Shown: positions 50,811 to 63,632 of the stretch, piece after piece
Position numbering within the stretch: position 1 is the stretch's first letter
Layout of the letters: each line of letters begins with the position of its first letter
Assembly: GCF_020382885.2 (NCBI RefSeq)
Contig: NC_058513.1
Coordinates: 7,448,774-7,512,773 of the forward strand
Direction of reading: 5' to 3'
DNA: 64,000 nucleotides
Source: Scatophagus argus
Taxonomy: Eukaryota > Chordata > Actinopteri > Scatophagidae
The notes under the pieces: model-generated
Seen by the model: only the letters and a program-made list of their open reading frames with translations
Database searches by the model: none
Told to the model about the DNA's origin: nothing
Program-made: the position numbers and the translations under genes

Positions 50811-52383
50811 CAGTGTGTCACAAATGTGAGTACACCCTTCACATTTTTGTAAATATTTTATTACATCTTTTCATGGGAGAGCACTAAAGAAATGAAACTT
50901 TGCTGCAATGTTAAGTAGTCTGTGTACAGCTTGTTTAACAGTGAAAATTTGCTGTCCTAAGTGAAAATGTCCAAATTGGGCCCAATTAGCCATTTTCCCT
51001 CCCTGGTGTCATGTGACTCGTTAGTGTTACAAGGTCTCTAGTGTAAATGTGGAGCAGATGGGAAATACATTTGGTCTCATCACTTGCACTCCTCATACTG
51101 GTCACTGGAAGTTCAACATGGCACCTCATGGCAAAGAACTCTCTGAGGATCTTAAAAAAAAAGAATTATTGCTCTACATAAAGATGGCCAAGGCTATAAG
51201 AAAATTGCCAACACCCTGAAACTGAGCTGCAGCATGGTGGCCAACACCATACAACGGTTTAAGAGTAGAGGTTCCACTCAGAATAGGCCTCGCCGTGGTC
51301 AACCAAAGAAGTTGAGTGTACGCGCTGAGCGTTATATCCAGAGGTTGTCCATGGAAAATAGATGTAGGAGTGCTGTCAGCATTGCTGCAGAGGTTGAAAT
51401 GGTGGGGGGTCTGTCTGGCAATGTTCAGACTATACGTCGCACACTGCATCACATTGGTCTGCATGGCTGGCGTCCCAGAAAGAAGCCTCTTCTAAAGTTG
51501 ATGCACAAGAAAGCCCGCAAACACTTTGCAGAAGACAAGCAGACTTTAACACATGGATTACCGGAACCATGTCCTGTGGTCAGATGAGACCAAAATCAAC
51601 TTATTTGGTTCTGATGGTGTCAAGCATGTGTGGCAGCAACCAGGTGAGGAGTACAAAGACAAGTGTCTCTTGCCTACAGTCAAGCATGGTGGTGGGAGTT
51701 TCATGGTCTGGGGCTGCATGAGTGCTGCTGGCACTGGGGAGCTACAGTTCATTGAGGAAAACATGAATGCTAACATGTACTGTGAAATACTCAAGCAGAG
51801 TATGATCTCTTCTAATCGGAAACTGGGCCACAGGGCAGTATTCCAGCATGATAACGACCCCAAGCACACCTCCAAGACGACCACTGCCTTGCTAAAGAAG
51901 CTGAGGGTAAAGGTGATGGACTGGCCGAGCACGTCTCCTGACCTAAACCCTAGAGAGCATCTGTGGGGCGTCCTCAAACGTAAGGTGGAGCAGCGCAAGG
52001 TCTCTGACATCTACCAGTTTCATGGTGTCGTCATGGAGGAGTGGAAGAGGGTTCCAGTGGCATCCTGTGCAGCTCTCGTGAGCTCCATGCCCAAGAGGGT
52101 TAAGGCAGTGCTGGAAAATAATGGTGGTCACACAAAATATTGACACTTTGGGCTCAGTTTGGACAATTTCACTTACGGGTGTACTCACTTTTGTTGCCAG
52201 CGGTTTAGGCATTAATGGCTGTGTATTTTGTTATTTTGAAGAGACAGCAAATTTTCAATGTTATACAAGCTGTACATAGAGTACTTAACATTGTAGTTTC
52301 ATTTCTTTAGTGCTTTCCCGTGAAAAGATATAATAAAATATTTACAAATATGTGAAGTGTGTACTCACTTTTGTGACATACTG
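50811..52383 (+). mobile_element. Tc1-like DNA transposon, inactive copy
   Basis: The ends read CAGTGTGTCACAAATGTGAG and, on the opposite strand, CAGTATGTCACAAAAGTGAG. They open long inverted repeats of roughly 150 bases (50811-50957 against about 52235-52383). An extra direct-repeat copy of the end motif (GTGTACTCACTTTTGTTGCC) lies inside the right end at 52179-52198, the IR/DR layout known from Tc1/Sleeping Beauty-type elements. The right flank is TA as expected; the left flank is TG. The element is 1573 bases long, lies in usp42 intron 1 in the sense direction, and carries a broken transposase gene. Confidence 0.92.
51118..52143 (+). pseudogene. Broken Tc1 transposase
   Basis: The reading frame starts MAPHGKELSEDLKKK, changes frame in a run of nine A (51154-51162), continues as a helix-turn-helix and GRPR-type hook (NRPRRGQPKKL), and changes frame again near 51545. 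The DDE catalytic core then runs to the stop: WSDETKINLFG, FQHDNDPKHTSK and SPDLNPREHLWGVLK hold the first Asp, second Asp and final Glu. With two frameshifts it cannot make transposase as it stands. The core is well kept, so the insertion is not very old. Confidence 0.9.
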
Positions 52384-52524
52384 TATGTGCTGCAGCACAG
52401 CGGTTGGGAATCACTGCTTTATACATCTGGGATCTGGGATGCAGCTTTTGTTAGCTACAGCCCAAAGCTCCATCTTATGTTACATTAATTATGGCATTTT
52501 ATCCCTGGTTTTATGTTCACTCCA

Positions 52525-52615
52525 TGTGTTTTTATGTGAGGTGCTTGGTGCATGTAATTTCTTGTATGAAAGGTGCTATAAAAATAAAGTTCATTATCAT
52601 TAACTATTAGTTGTT
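52525..52615 (+). repeat. LINE/SINE 3' tail-like fragment
   Basis: TGAAAGGTGCTATAAAAATA followed by AAGTTCATTATCATTAAC resembles the 3' tail at 47083-47165. It lies between the Tc1 copy and the first coding exon of usp42 and is a truncated copy. Confidence 0.5.
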
Positions 52616-52769
52616 GTCTATGGTGACAAGGTCTGTAAGAACAAAGAACAGGTGAAGAATTAGAATTTTTGTTAATTCTAGAATAGTCAAAGAAGATGAA
52701 ATCAAAACTTTTGACTTAATCTGCATCTTCTGTTGCTCATAACCCCTTGTCTCTGTCCTTCCTTCAGCA

Positions 52770-52790
52770 ATGAACAATGACAATAGTTGA
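52770..52790 (+). promoter_or_regulatory. usp42: Short upstream frame overlapping the usp42 start
   Basis: The first ATG in the exon (52770) opens a six-codon frame, MNNDNS, that ends in TGA at 52788-52790. It overlaps the main start codon at 52777 in another frame. Ribosomes must skip it or reinitiate to make USP42, so it may dampen translation. Confidence 0.5.
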
Positions 52791-55700
52791 CAGATCTTCA
52801 GAAAAGTCTGACCACGAGTCAGTCGGGTGTAAGCGATCTCCCTTCACCAGTGGAGACGTGGGGATGGACGGCAGCTGTTCCAGCAGCTGGGCAGTGGGTC
52901 CCACCATGACCGGCGACTCTCCGAGGCTGAAGGCTCCAGGAGGCTGCCTGGGCCCGACGCCTGGAGCTGTAGTCTACAACAGTACACCCTCCTCTGTGGA
53001 CCGCCCCAAGGAGCAAGGTATGCTTTTATCAGCTGTTTTCATGATGCATGTGTCTTGAAAGCTGGGGGGGAAATAATTAAGACATTGGCAGGTTGCACAT
53101 ATTCCATTGGATGCAGACCAGGGCTTAGCCAAGTTACGCTCCCTGCCTCCATTTATCCTTCACAGAGACTCATGGAACACTTCTTTGACCAGTGTTGTCA
53201 AACAATACAGTTAGACATGTATTTGGGGCTAACAAGACATACAAAGCTCCACCAGTGAAGCTAAAATCTTTGCTTGTGTTCCTGTATGAAAGTGTGATAC
53301 AACTGGTTTTGTGGGTGTTGTGTTGCTGCTTCCACTTTACTTTCATTCATTCATTTCGTTACATAACCAAGCCAGTTTTGAACTGGTAGCACGATCAATC
53401 ACTTGAGCTTGTGACGCAGTTGTTGTTTTGACATAAAGAGCAGCAGCCTGACTGCCTGACTGAAACAAAACAAAAAGCAATTCCTGTCTGTTTTAGGCGT
53501 TAGTCACACTGTGTAGTGTGATCGTTATGACTATGGTACTATTGTTCCTTTACTCTTCATCAGTATGTGTTTACATAGACAGTTTAGCATATAAACAGTT
53601 AGCTTTTGATGACCCTGATAACACAAATGTATTGAATTTGATTTTAGTAATGATGTTGGCTCTGTGTGTCTAGTGATAAGCAGTGATGACGGCATTGACT
53701 TGCCCCAGAAGGTCCTCTTCCCTCCAGAGCGGCTCAACCTAAAGTGGACCCAGGTTCACCGCATTGGTGCAGGTCTGCAGAATATGGGGAACACCTGCTT
53801 CCTCAACTCAGCCCTGCAGTGTCTCACCTACACCCCTCCGTTTGCCAACTATATGTTGACACGGGAGCACTCCAAAACTTGTATGTTTGTGTTTCACGTT
53901 GCTTCTTTGCACCAACAAAATTCTTGTGTAATTGTACAGTCATTTAATAATAAGCTCATCAATGCCTGTCACCTGGACAGTATCAATGTGCTGCTTTCTT
54001 TCCTGATTCATGTCTTGCTCATCAAAGTTTTGTCCATGTGTACCTGCTGCAGGTCACGAGCCGGGGTTCTGTATGATGTGCACCATGCAAAACCACGTTA
54101 TTCAGGTTTTTGCCAACTCTGGGAATGTCATTAAGCCTATTGGTGTTCTCAATGAGCTCAAAAGTAAGTATCCTGAGACTAAAATGCAATTATTCCTTTT
54201 TTACAAAATATTTACCTGAAATGAATGGCAGGAGGCGCTGTGTAGCTGTTTACCTTTTAAATTTTAGAGGGAAAATTTCTGGTGGGTGTTTTGCTGACCA
54301 GCTACTTTTATATCTAACTGTTTTTTGTAATTTTTCTACAAAGGAATTGCAAAGCACTTCCGCTATGGAAGCCAGGAGGATGCTCATGAGTTCCTGCGGT
54401 ACACAGTGGATGCTATGCAAAAGTCCTGCTTACCTGGAGCCAAGTAAGTTCATTCATTTTCATAACCTTACACAGGTTAGGATGACACATACTCATATGC
54501 TTCCTTAGAAACGTTGGTTATATTTTTGGCTTTATTAGTTAATTTGTTATTTTATAACAATAAAGGCCATGGACTGGAAAGGGAAATGTTACTATATTCT
54601 ATTTTTTTGTGTTGTGATGATCCAATAAAAATCTTCTAAATCTCATATAAAAGCCATGTGCAGATATACTGAAGTATTCATGTATTTCTGCTGAAATATA
54701 TGAAATCATTCTGGAGTCATTGCCAAGTAGGTTATGTGTGCGCACAAAGGCTACATACATGTTTAATGGACACCACTGCAGTTCTCAAGGGACTTTTAAA
54801 ACCGAATGTTAGGAACCTCAAGTATGAAATAGATTCTTACTCTGTAGTAACAGGTGGCCTCTCAACTAATTACTCTTGCTCTGATTCTTTTCTAACTCCT
54901 GCTCTTTGACCTGTAGTATGTTCAGACTTGTCAGCACAAAATTCTGATTTGGATTCTGATGCACTACAGAAAAGTATGGAATTTCCTTTTAGTAATTTCC
55001 AGGACTGGATAAGTATGGAAAAAAGAGAAGAGAATATGAAAAAAAAAAAAACTTTACAGACTGTTTTCTAAAATATAAAATTCAGAATTTCTTAGAAAAA
55101 AAAGTAAACTCATCATGCAGGCATAGCCAAAGTGTTAACCACTGTGTCATAGGGCACAGGCAAAAACAAGGCAAGAACTATAAGTATAGGAAGTATAGGC
55201 AGAACTGCTTAGTTTACTTCCTCTATGAGCAGAGATGTTTGACAGTGAATATTGGCTGTGAGCAAAACCATACAAATAGTCCTTTTTTTTTGTGCGTAGG
55301 AACCCTGAGTGATTATGCCAGTATCGCCAGAAAATATTTTTGTTTTGTTTTTTATTTTGTGTTGAATTAATAAGGCAACCAGTCAGTCATGTCATTACAT
55401 TTTATTGATTGTTTTTATCTTCTCATATTTATATTTGTGACAGGTTGGACAGGCAAACGCAGGCAACAACTTTCATCCATCAAGTTTTTGGCGGGTATCT
55501 GAGGTCCAGAGGTAATTTATTAGAGCTGATTTGTTTTCCTTGATTTTTTTTTTGTTTGTTTGTTTTTATTTTTTTATTAGTTTTTTTTTTACTTGAAGTT
55601 AAATTTCTGTTTTTTTGTTGAATTACAACTTTGCTAAACTAATAATTTTTTTACTTTTTTTTTCAGTCAAATGTTTAAACTGCAAAGCAGTCTCTGATAC

Positions 55701-58700
55701 ATTTGACCCTTTTCTGGATATTCCTCTGGAAATTAAGGTAATTACACATTGCCAATTGTGGAACTCTGCGAATGTCTAACAAATAAACGAATATACAGAC
55801 ACATTTGTGGAAGGATCTTGTACCAATGTTGATTTTTTTCCTCTCCATGCAGACAGCTCCCAGTGTCTCCAAGGCTCTGGAGCAGTTTGTCAAGCCAGAA
55901 CAGCTGGATGGAGAAAATGCCTACAAATGCACCAAGTAAGTTGTTTATACAGACAAAACCAGTTGAGCCAAGACGTCAAGAAAGATTCAGGGTTTTACTT
56001 GTTTGTTTCTTTTATTTATGTCTGTTTACCAGCAACCCGACTGAACATTTGTTTCCCTTAGGTGCAAAAAAATGGTCACAGCCTCGAAGAGATTTACCAT
56101 CCACCGCAGCGCCAACGTGCTCACCCTCTCACTCAAACGCTTTGCAAACTTTAGTGGAGGCAAAATCACAAAGGTACCATAATATGAGTAGACTTCCAGA
56201 ACCAGAACCATCATGTATCTAAAGGACAGCACCCTTGATTTAATGCTTTTATTGAAGTAATATTAAACTGCAATTTGATGTTAATTAGCTGTTTTGTGGT
56301 CCTCAGGATGTGAAATATCCAGAGTACCTGGACCTGCGGCCCTTCATGTCTCAGTCCCAAGGGGAGCCCCAGGTCTATGGGCTGTATGCTGTGCTGGTCC
56401 ACTCTGGATTCAGCTGTCACGCTGGACACTACTTCTGCTATATAAAGGTACTGGCACTGCTACTGACCACTGTTCTAATCCGTCAGGACGCTGCTGTTGT
56501 TTAGTGCTCATGCATGACTTTGTCTTTCCAACACTCTTATCAATCCCACTAGAACAGTTAAATACAGAGTCCCTGCGACAACTGTTGCCATTAACGACTG
56601 ATGTCTTAACTGAGGAAATAAAAGAAGTGCATGCAACACACTTCAAAGCCAGTTCAGAAACTGAGAAGAGTACAATTTTGAAATGCAGAACATGAAACAA
56701 TGATGTCTCTGTTGAGCATGAGAGTTAAAATCTTCCAACTGTTCTGCTGTGTCTCCCAGGCAAGCAATGGGCAGTGGTATCAGATGAACGACTCCTCTGT
56801 GTCTGTTAGTGACATCAGGTCTGTTCTCAACCAGCAGGCCTATGTCCTTTTCTACATCAAGTGAGTAATCATTGAAAGCATTTGCTTGGTCTTATTTTGT
56901 AGAGAATATCTTTTTTTTTTTTTTTACTGTTACTTTTTTTTTTTTACTTGAAGTCTTAAAGTCTTCAACACTAACGCTTTTTTGTCTCTCTAGGTCAAGT
57001 GATGTGAAGAAAACAGGAGAGTACAGCCACATGAGCCCTGGTCAGTCATCTCCACGACCGGTGGTGATACCGCGCATCAACACCACTGTCCACCACAACA
57101 ACATTGGCTTCATTGGTCCCCAGCTGCCACCCCACATGGCCAAGGTACTGCAGACTTGCTTACATCCAAACACAGACTGGAATGTTATGGTTTCATTTTA
57201 AGATATGTTAACCAGTGTCTGACCTGTACACTCACAGAATTTTTGTTTCCTCCTCAGAGCGCTCTTCATGTAAATGGGAATGGATCTCTGAGGGACTATC
57301 CCACTAACTCCAAGCCCAGCACCAGCAGCAGTGTTGTGGGAAAACCTAGCCATGGATTGTCCTCTTCCTCTTCGTCCATCTCCCACTCAATGAGCCGGCC
57401 CACAATGATCCCAGATCATGACAAACGCCAGAAACTTTCATTCTTCATTGGACAGGGCAAACAGAGCCGCCCTTCTTCCTCCTCCTCCTCCTCCTCCTCT
57501 TACAGCCAGCCGTCCTCTGCCAGCAGCAGCTCCTCCTCCTCCTCTTCCTCCTCCACGTCCACCTCCACCTCCTGCTCTTTATCCTCCTCACAGTCTACCT
57601 CAGACGTCCACTCAGACATTCGCTTTGTTCCACGTCAGCTGAACCACGTTAACGGCACGTCTTGCAGTAACGGGAATCGCCACACTGGAGGGAATGGAGC
57701 GTCATTCTTGGTGCCATATGGACAAGAGTCCTCAGAGGAATCAGACCAGGAGACCTGTGGCACTCTGGATAACGGCTGTTTTGGAAAGTCTCACCTTAAT
57801 GGAAACAACAGAACAGGGGAGGTCTTTGATAAATCTCCTCAGGCCACCAACGGAGAGTCGGGGGTGCACCATAATGGTACCAGATTAAATGGACCAACCA
57901 ATGGTGTCCCTAAAGCCAGTCAAAATGGACACCATTATGGACACCACAAAGTGAATGGACACAGCACTCCTGATAAAGTAAATAATATGTGTTGTGTAGT
58001 TGACATATTTTCAAAATGATTATGGAATTAATAGTAGTTTTGTGTTTTAAATTAATAATCATGTCTTGTGTTTGTTCCTCAGATCTCTGGCAGTAATCAT
58101 GGCAGTTCATCCTCCGTGGCTTCTGTTAATGGACTAGACAGTGACCATAGTCAAACAAAGTAAGATAACTATTTGGTTGCATTGACATTTGCATAGTGTC
58201 TTCTCTTTTATGCAGTATACCTCAAAGGTAAGGGGTAAAGTAGTATTTATATGCTTGTATATTTTTTGTTTGTTTTTCCAGGAAAGAGGCACAAAATTCT
58301 GCCTCACCCCAGGCCAGTTCTTCTCAGAGCATCCATCCTGCTGCCAGTGAAAGCCAGGAAATCTCTGCTCCTGACTCAAGGGCTATAACTGTGTCTGAAC
58401 CCCTGCCTCAGCATACCACATCCCCGGCTGTTAGCTCTCCTCCTTCAGCTACTGCTTCAAAGACCCCTTCTGTTACATCTAAAGAAACTGCTTCCTCTTC
58501 TGCCCATCATGGCAACATCAATGTGGCCTTATGCACCCCGTCAGACTCCCAAAGCACTAATGGGCCTGCAGCTGCACAGAACGTCAGCAGAGGTGGGGAT
58601 GGAGCAGTGGATCTACCACACACCAGTAGTCTGTCAGCAGGGACTGAAGGACGTACAGATGATAAGGAACAATACCAGTCCAAGCCCAGTTCCAGAAGTA

Positions 58701-60328
58701 ATGAAGGACAATCTTCCAGAGACAGGGAGAGGGACAGAGTGTACTCTGAGTGGACCAGAGACAAAGAGAGACACTACAGGGACAGGAGTCAGGAGCGAGA
58801 AAGCGATGGTGATCGTCATCGGTACAGACGAGACTACCGAGATCACTACTCTCATCGCTCATATAGGGATCGTTTGCTTCCTCACGATCGTTCCTACAGG
58901 GACTGGGAGTCTGAGCGCCGCCGAGAGCGGACTATCCACCACCCCAGGGAGCGTGACCGTGACAGGTGCTCTCACCATTACCACCACTATCATCACCATC
59001 GGTCCAGAGAGGACTGGAGCCGTGAGCGGAGGGGACATGGTTATCCCTACCGTGAGGACTCTCATAGCCGCTGGAGGTGGAAGGAGGACAGTCGAGAATC
59101 CCGGGTAATGAAGGACAAGAGCAATGGCAGAGGGAGGGACTATTACCCCTCAAAGGAGGAGAATTCCTCGCCTGCCACAGGGCCAGAAATGGCCACAAAG
59201 TCAAAGGGCTCACCCCCTCAGGCCCGTCTCTCCGTGTATGAATTGGATTCAAACAGAGATGATCAAAATCACAAGAGGGCTGCTGATCCTCTGAGCAAGG
59301 AGAGGGATGATAGCTCTGAGACCCGTCACTCTAAAAAACACAAAAAGAGCAAGAAGAAAAAGAAATCGAAGGACAAAGACCGACACCGTGAGAGTGGGTC
59401 AGTAACGCTATCTTTGCCTCCATTCTGCTTGACACTTCTTGAAGTGCATTTCATTTTGAATTATATTTACCATTTAACATGACCATTCAACGTTCAGTTC
59501 TATTCTCCCCATTGTAAACTGAACTGCATAATTTCATTCTCATTGTTTTATTTATATTTAGAATTAATACTTTTTTTTAACTGTGTTTGTAATTTTTCAA
59601 ACAGTAATACTATGGTTTATGTTTTTCTTTGTTTTACAACATTTAAAAACTCAAAACCCCAAAATATTTTTGGGGTTTTGAGTTTTGAAGGTTTAGTTGA
59701 GAAAATAAGGCATTTGAAGATGTCATCTTGGCTCTGACAAGTTCTGATTGGCATTTTTTTGTTTTGTTTTTTTCCACTATTAATCTGTAAATAGTCATGT
59801 GTTGTAGAGCAATAAATATGGAATAAACTTAGTGTGTTTTCTGTCCTCCCCTAGAAGTTCAGATGTGGATTCAGAACGAGCCACCGAAACAAAAAAGAAG
59901 AAGAAAAAGAGGAGGCAGCAGGACAGCGAGGCCGAGCAGCACAGCCCGGAAGCAACATGGAGCCACAAGAACAGAAGCAGTGAAGAGAGGGAGAGCCGCA
60001 AGCGACGATACTATGACATCAAGGACACTAAATGTGACAACAGTTTCTCTCCAGAAAAGCGCCGGTGCATAGACTACGTGAATGGCAGAAGTGAAAATCA
60101 ACTGCCCTCCAACCACACCACAAACGGTTCAGCTCACCGCCATCTCAACGGGCACACAGGTATTACCGGTTTCTCACAATCAAAGTCATCCTCAAATGTC
60201 ATTAAAACGCTGAAATAAATCCTGCTGTGGAGCTTGTCATTGTTAAGTGTTGACCCTGTTTTGCAGGAAACGGTTACAGCCAAACCAATGGCGACTCCCA
60301 CGGTTTCTGCGGTGGCTTGAAACACTGA
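52777..60328 (+). CDS. usp42: USP42, ubiquitin-specific protease
   Basis: USP42 is a nuclear deubiquitinase reported to act on p53 and histone H2B. Exons: 52777-53017, 53674-53880, 54053-54163, 54344-54443, 55444-55511, 55667-55737, 55853-55935, 56062-56173, 56307-56447, 56761-56861, 56994-57144, 57258-57977, 58083-58159, 58282-59397, 59855-60159 and 60267-60328, giving 1221 residues. The start (MTIVD) matches the human start, which decides between two ATGs. The catalytic Cys box [18 protein letters not shown] places Cys122; the His box [11 protein letters not shown] places His372; Asp389 follows in YQMND. The CLNC and CTKC pairs form the USP zinc ribbon. After the catalytic domain come a poly-Ser tract, a long acidic linker, and an Arg/Ser/His- and Lys-rich tail ([35 protein letters not shown]) that probably directs nuclear speckle location. 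The tail repeats the human plan. Intron 1 contains the Tc1 copy. Confidence 0.95.
57471..57600 (+). repeat. usp42: TCC-rich repeat coding a poly-Ser tract in usp42
   Basis: Runs of TCC and TCT encode two Ser stretches (nine and about eleven residues) broken by YSQP and AS, followed by Thr/Ser repeats. The run stays in frame within the large exon. Trinucleotide slippage is the likely origin, and length variation between individuals is expected. Confidence 0.85.
59646..59686. other. 41-bp perfect palindrome in a usp42 intron
   Basis: The 19-base arms (59646-59664 and 59668-59686) are exact reverse complements around the three bases TAT. The arms contain ACTCAAAACCCC and its complement. The element lies in the intron between the exons ending at 59397 and starting at 59855. 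It can form a cruciform in DNA or a tight hairpin in RNA. I see no parent transposon around it. Confidence 0.8.
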
Positions 60329-63224
60329 CTCTGAGCGGGCAACCCTTGAACGATCATCATGGTATGCCCCGGCACAGTCAGTGCTAGCAAACAGTCAGAA
60401 CTCTTATTAGAGATGCAAATGTTCTGGCTCACAGCTCTGCAAGTAGAATATCTGGAGGCCTTTTCTTTCTCGTTTCAGACACATCAACACCATTTTAACA
60501 AGACAACATTAACAGCAGAGGAATGACATCAACAACTTTCTGACGTGGTGCTTCTTCATTGGGAATATGTTGTATTTTTACCACAATTGAAGTGTTTTAA
60601 ATGTTGAGAAATCTTTTTTTAAGGCATTGATTTATTTGCTGTAATTCTCCTAACTATGATTAAAAAACATTCACCTGTTGAACATTTATGATGAGAAATA
60701 TTAATATATATATATACATACATATATATATATATATATATACTTGTAAGAACACAAACAAAGCCTGGAGCTTAAATTTCTCAACTGCTGCTCAGTGGAA
60801 CTCAGGACTTGAAAACTTGTTAACATCCATCACAAATATCCACCTGCTTCAAACCAGAATGAAACAAAAGGGAAATGTGTTGCCTAGGAGAAAAAAAAAC
60901 TGTGAGGCATCATATTGGCTGCAAGTTTAAGATGTCACCATATCTACAGAGCTGCAATGTATTCGATTTTTTTTTTCCCCACTTGGAGCTGACAACCTAA
61001 CAGAGGGAGATAATCATGAATGAGGCAGATGAGTGCAGTGGTGGGAACAAGGCTTTGCTGACCGATACCTCCACATTAACCCTGGACAGACTTGAGGACA
61101 TTTCCCAGCTTTCTGTTTGTTTGTTAGTTTGTTTCCATTTTGCTCTGAAGATTCAATCTGTAATTTTTAAACTTTTTCACAGAAGTGGAGGTTTTTCTTC
61201 TGGATCATGTCTCTCCCTCCTCTCTCACATTTTTTTCCTTTTTAAACGTTTAAAAAAAACAAACAAAAAAAACATAAAAAAAAACATAAAAATTCTTATT
61301 ACGGCTGTGGACCATTTGTGTTTGCTTTTTAATGGAAAATACAGTTTGTGTCTTCTAGCATCATAAAAAATACTGTGAATTTAATTTTGAACTGTACTAT
61401 CAGTTATTTTTATATGTAAAAATCCTGTATCAGGGTTACCGGTAGATGTTTTGTTGTTTTGCTTTGTTTTTAGGAAAAACTCATGTTAATTTTGACCATA
61501 TTCTCTGGACTAAAGTCAGTAATGGGTATGGTTTGCTTTTGGGTTTTTTTTCCAACTTTAGACAGGTTGAGAGACTGCTGTTATATCTTTAGTTTAGCAT
61601 GTCAGACTTTATACATTATATAAGGTAAAAGCCTTAAAATACATTTGTTAATGTCAGAAATTGTAATTTGTTCCTGGTCTTTGACTTTGTTTACAAGCTG
61701 CGCTGAGATGAATGAAGAATGCTGATTGAGATGACTGATGAGTGACTGGGGGTTTTGAAAAGGTCCTGTCTGCTTTTGTATTATATACTAGGAATAGATT
61801 GATTGTATAGGAGCCTGTCATTGAACAAACTTACCACTATAGTTAAATTATGATGTAGATAGACTGAGTGTGGAAACTGATCGAACTCTTCTGTATTCAG
61901 GTTTTGTTAAATACTCACTTTTTTTTTTTCTTTCTTTTTTGTTTAGCTATTTGAGTCCACTAGATGGCTCAGCTGACTATTTTATTCACACTGTTTCCGT
62001 GTTTGAAATAACCAAAGACCTGGCAAGTTTAGTGAGTCGAGCTTCTTGTCATTGAATTCAGATGCACACAAAAACTTATTTTCTGATCAGCATGTATTTT
62101 TTTTTGTTTTTTATTCAACGCTTTCATCAAAGTATTCAGGAGCAGTTTTCCCAACCTCACATCAAGCCATGTTTAAAACTCCAGCTAGTGAAGGATGAGC
62201 TGCGAGTTGGCTTGATCTGTTTGGGGAAAACAGTCCTCAGATTCCAGTCAGATTTAACACTGTACTCAAGGGTATTTTGAACTTGCTCATCTCCTATACT
62301 CTCTTGACTAACTCAGCATGGTGAGTTTCTCTTTCAAATAACGCTATGTATTATCTTCAGTAATAACACAGTGTGAGGAGGTTTCACTGCTCTGCAAGAG
62401 CTGCACAAAGTCCCTCTTCCACTTCTGTAAACTGTTAGATGTTGAACTAAAAGGGTGAACGGGTATCGGCTATGGCCTTTATGATTTACATACTACATAA
62501 ACACAGCAAACAAAAACAGTATGTACATTATATACTATACATGCATAATGTAAATCGGGGGACTGCCTCTTTTGTTAAGCAAATTAAGACAATAAATACT
62601 AAAGAACTTGATCACAGAGGTGGATCTGCAATACATAAAATGACACTATGAAACTGGCCACTTAAAGGGTCATTACACTCAATATATTTTAAGTATTATT
62701 CTTCAACCTGCATCAATTTCTTTGCCTTCAAAGAAGAAATAAGGGAGCATACTGGAAATACAAAAAGTATATGAGCCTAAGTTTCATTTTCTACAATACA
62801 TCAGTGTGTTTGCATATACAGATACAGTCAGTTCATGGCTAATAATCAGACCAGCTGATTTCTAAGCTTGAGGCTTTCTGTAGTTTACAAGACACTACAA
62901 AACATTGGTAGGTGTTGGCAGTTGTCAAAGGACGCGTGAGGTGAAAATAAGAAAATGTTGACTGGCATCTGGCGGTCTTGCTAACACAGCAGACAACACA
63001 CCTAGCAAGCCGGTCTTGGTAATAGGAATGCCATAAGGACATTCAAATTTTCAAATCCTCTCACTGCATGGGTTTTCTGGCAGAAAGCCTTCAGAAAGCT
63101 TAAATCTCCCATTACCACTGCCCATAAGCAGTAAGGTAGGTTTAATTCCTTGTAAGTCCAGCAGAGGGCAATCTTGTCACAGCCACACAGTGCCAAAGGC
63201 TTTTTCAAGGCTGCTGTCCCTTTG
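60329..63224. other. Long 3' UTR of usp42, spacer, and 3' UTR of cyth3
   Basis: No coding exon is seen over almost 3 kb. A TA microsatellite lies at about 60703-60741, with A and T runs at about 61180-61290. AATAAA occurs at about 62591 on the + strand, a possible distal end for usp42. AATAAA on the - strand at 63225-63230 is a candidate end for cyth3. The border between the two convergent transcripts cannot be placed by eye. Confidence 0.45.
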
Positions 63225-63559
63225 TTTATTTGTTGTCATCCAGCGAGGTAAATGTTTTTCTCATCTATGTAAAGTTTCATCCAAATATCACACCAGTGTC
63301 AAAGTCTTTGTTGGATTAAATAAAACCTTCACATCAACCAAGAACTGAGGTGCAGACAATCTTCAGGTGGAAATAAACTTGGTCCATTTCAGCCTGAAAA
63401 AAAACTTCCCACCTGTGTCTGCTGCTTGTCCTCCAGCCCTGAAAGAACAAATAGGAGGCCTTCATGACCCCTACAACACACACATACACACACACAGACG
63501 AGGCCTTTGCTGGTCACAGACATGGTGGCGATGCAGGTGTGGTTGACGGTGGACGGTCA

Positions 63560-63632
63560 TCATTTCTTACTGGCTATCCTCCGCTTCCTGGTGGCCAGCA
63601 TGTCGTAGAAAGGATCCCTGCTGATGCTCGCT
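63560..63632 (-). CDS. cyth3: CYTH3 (GRP1), last coding exon
   Basis: Cytohesin-3 is a PIP3-binding exchange factor for ARF6. On the - strand, an acceptor TTTCCACAG is followed by a frame that translates (after one split base) as ASISRDPFYDMLATRKRR then IASKK and TGA. This is almost identical to the C-terminus of CYTH3, just after the PH domain and including the basic tail; cytohesin-1 and -2 end differently. Only this exon is in the window; the gene continues beyond the right edge. The position next to usp42 matches human 7p22.1. Confidence 0.9.

Noticed and set aside
57418-57642. Proline-rich frame overlapping usp42
   Set aside because: It is the other-frame reading of the TCC repeat within the usp42 coding exon.
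58507-59252. Several long frames overlapping the usp42 tail exon on both strands
   Set aside because: They are shadows caused by the repetitive Arg/Ser/His codons of the real exon; only the usp42 frame has consistent phases with its neighbours.
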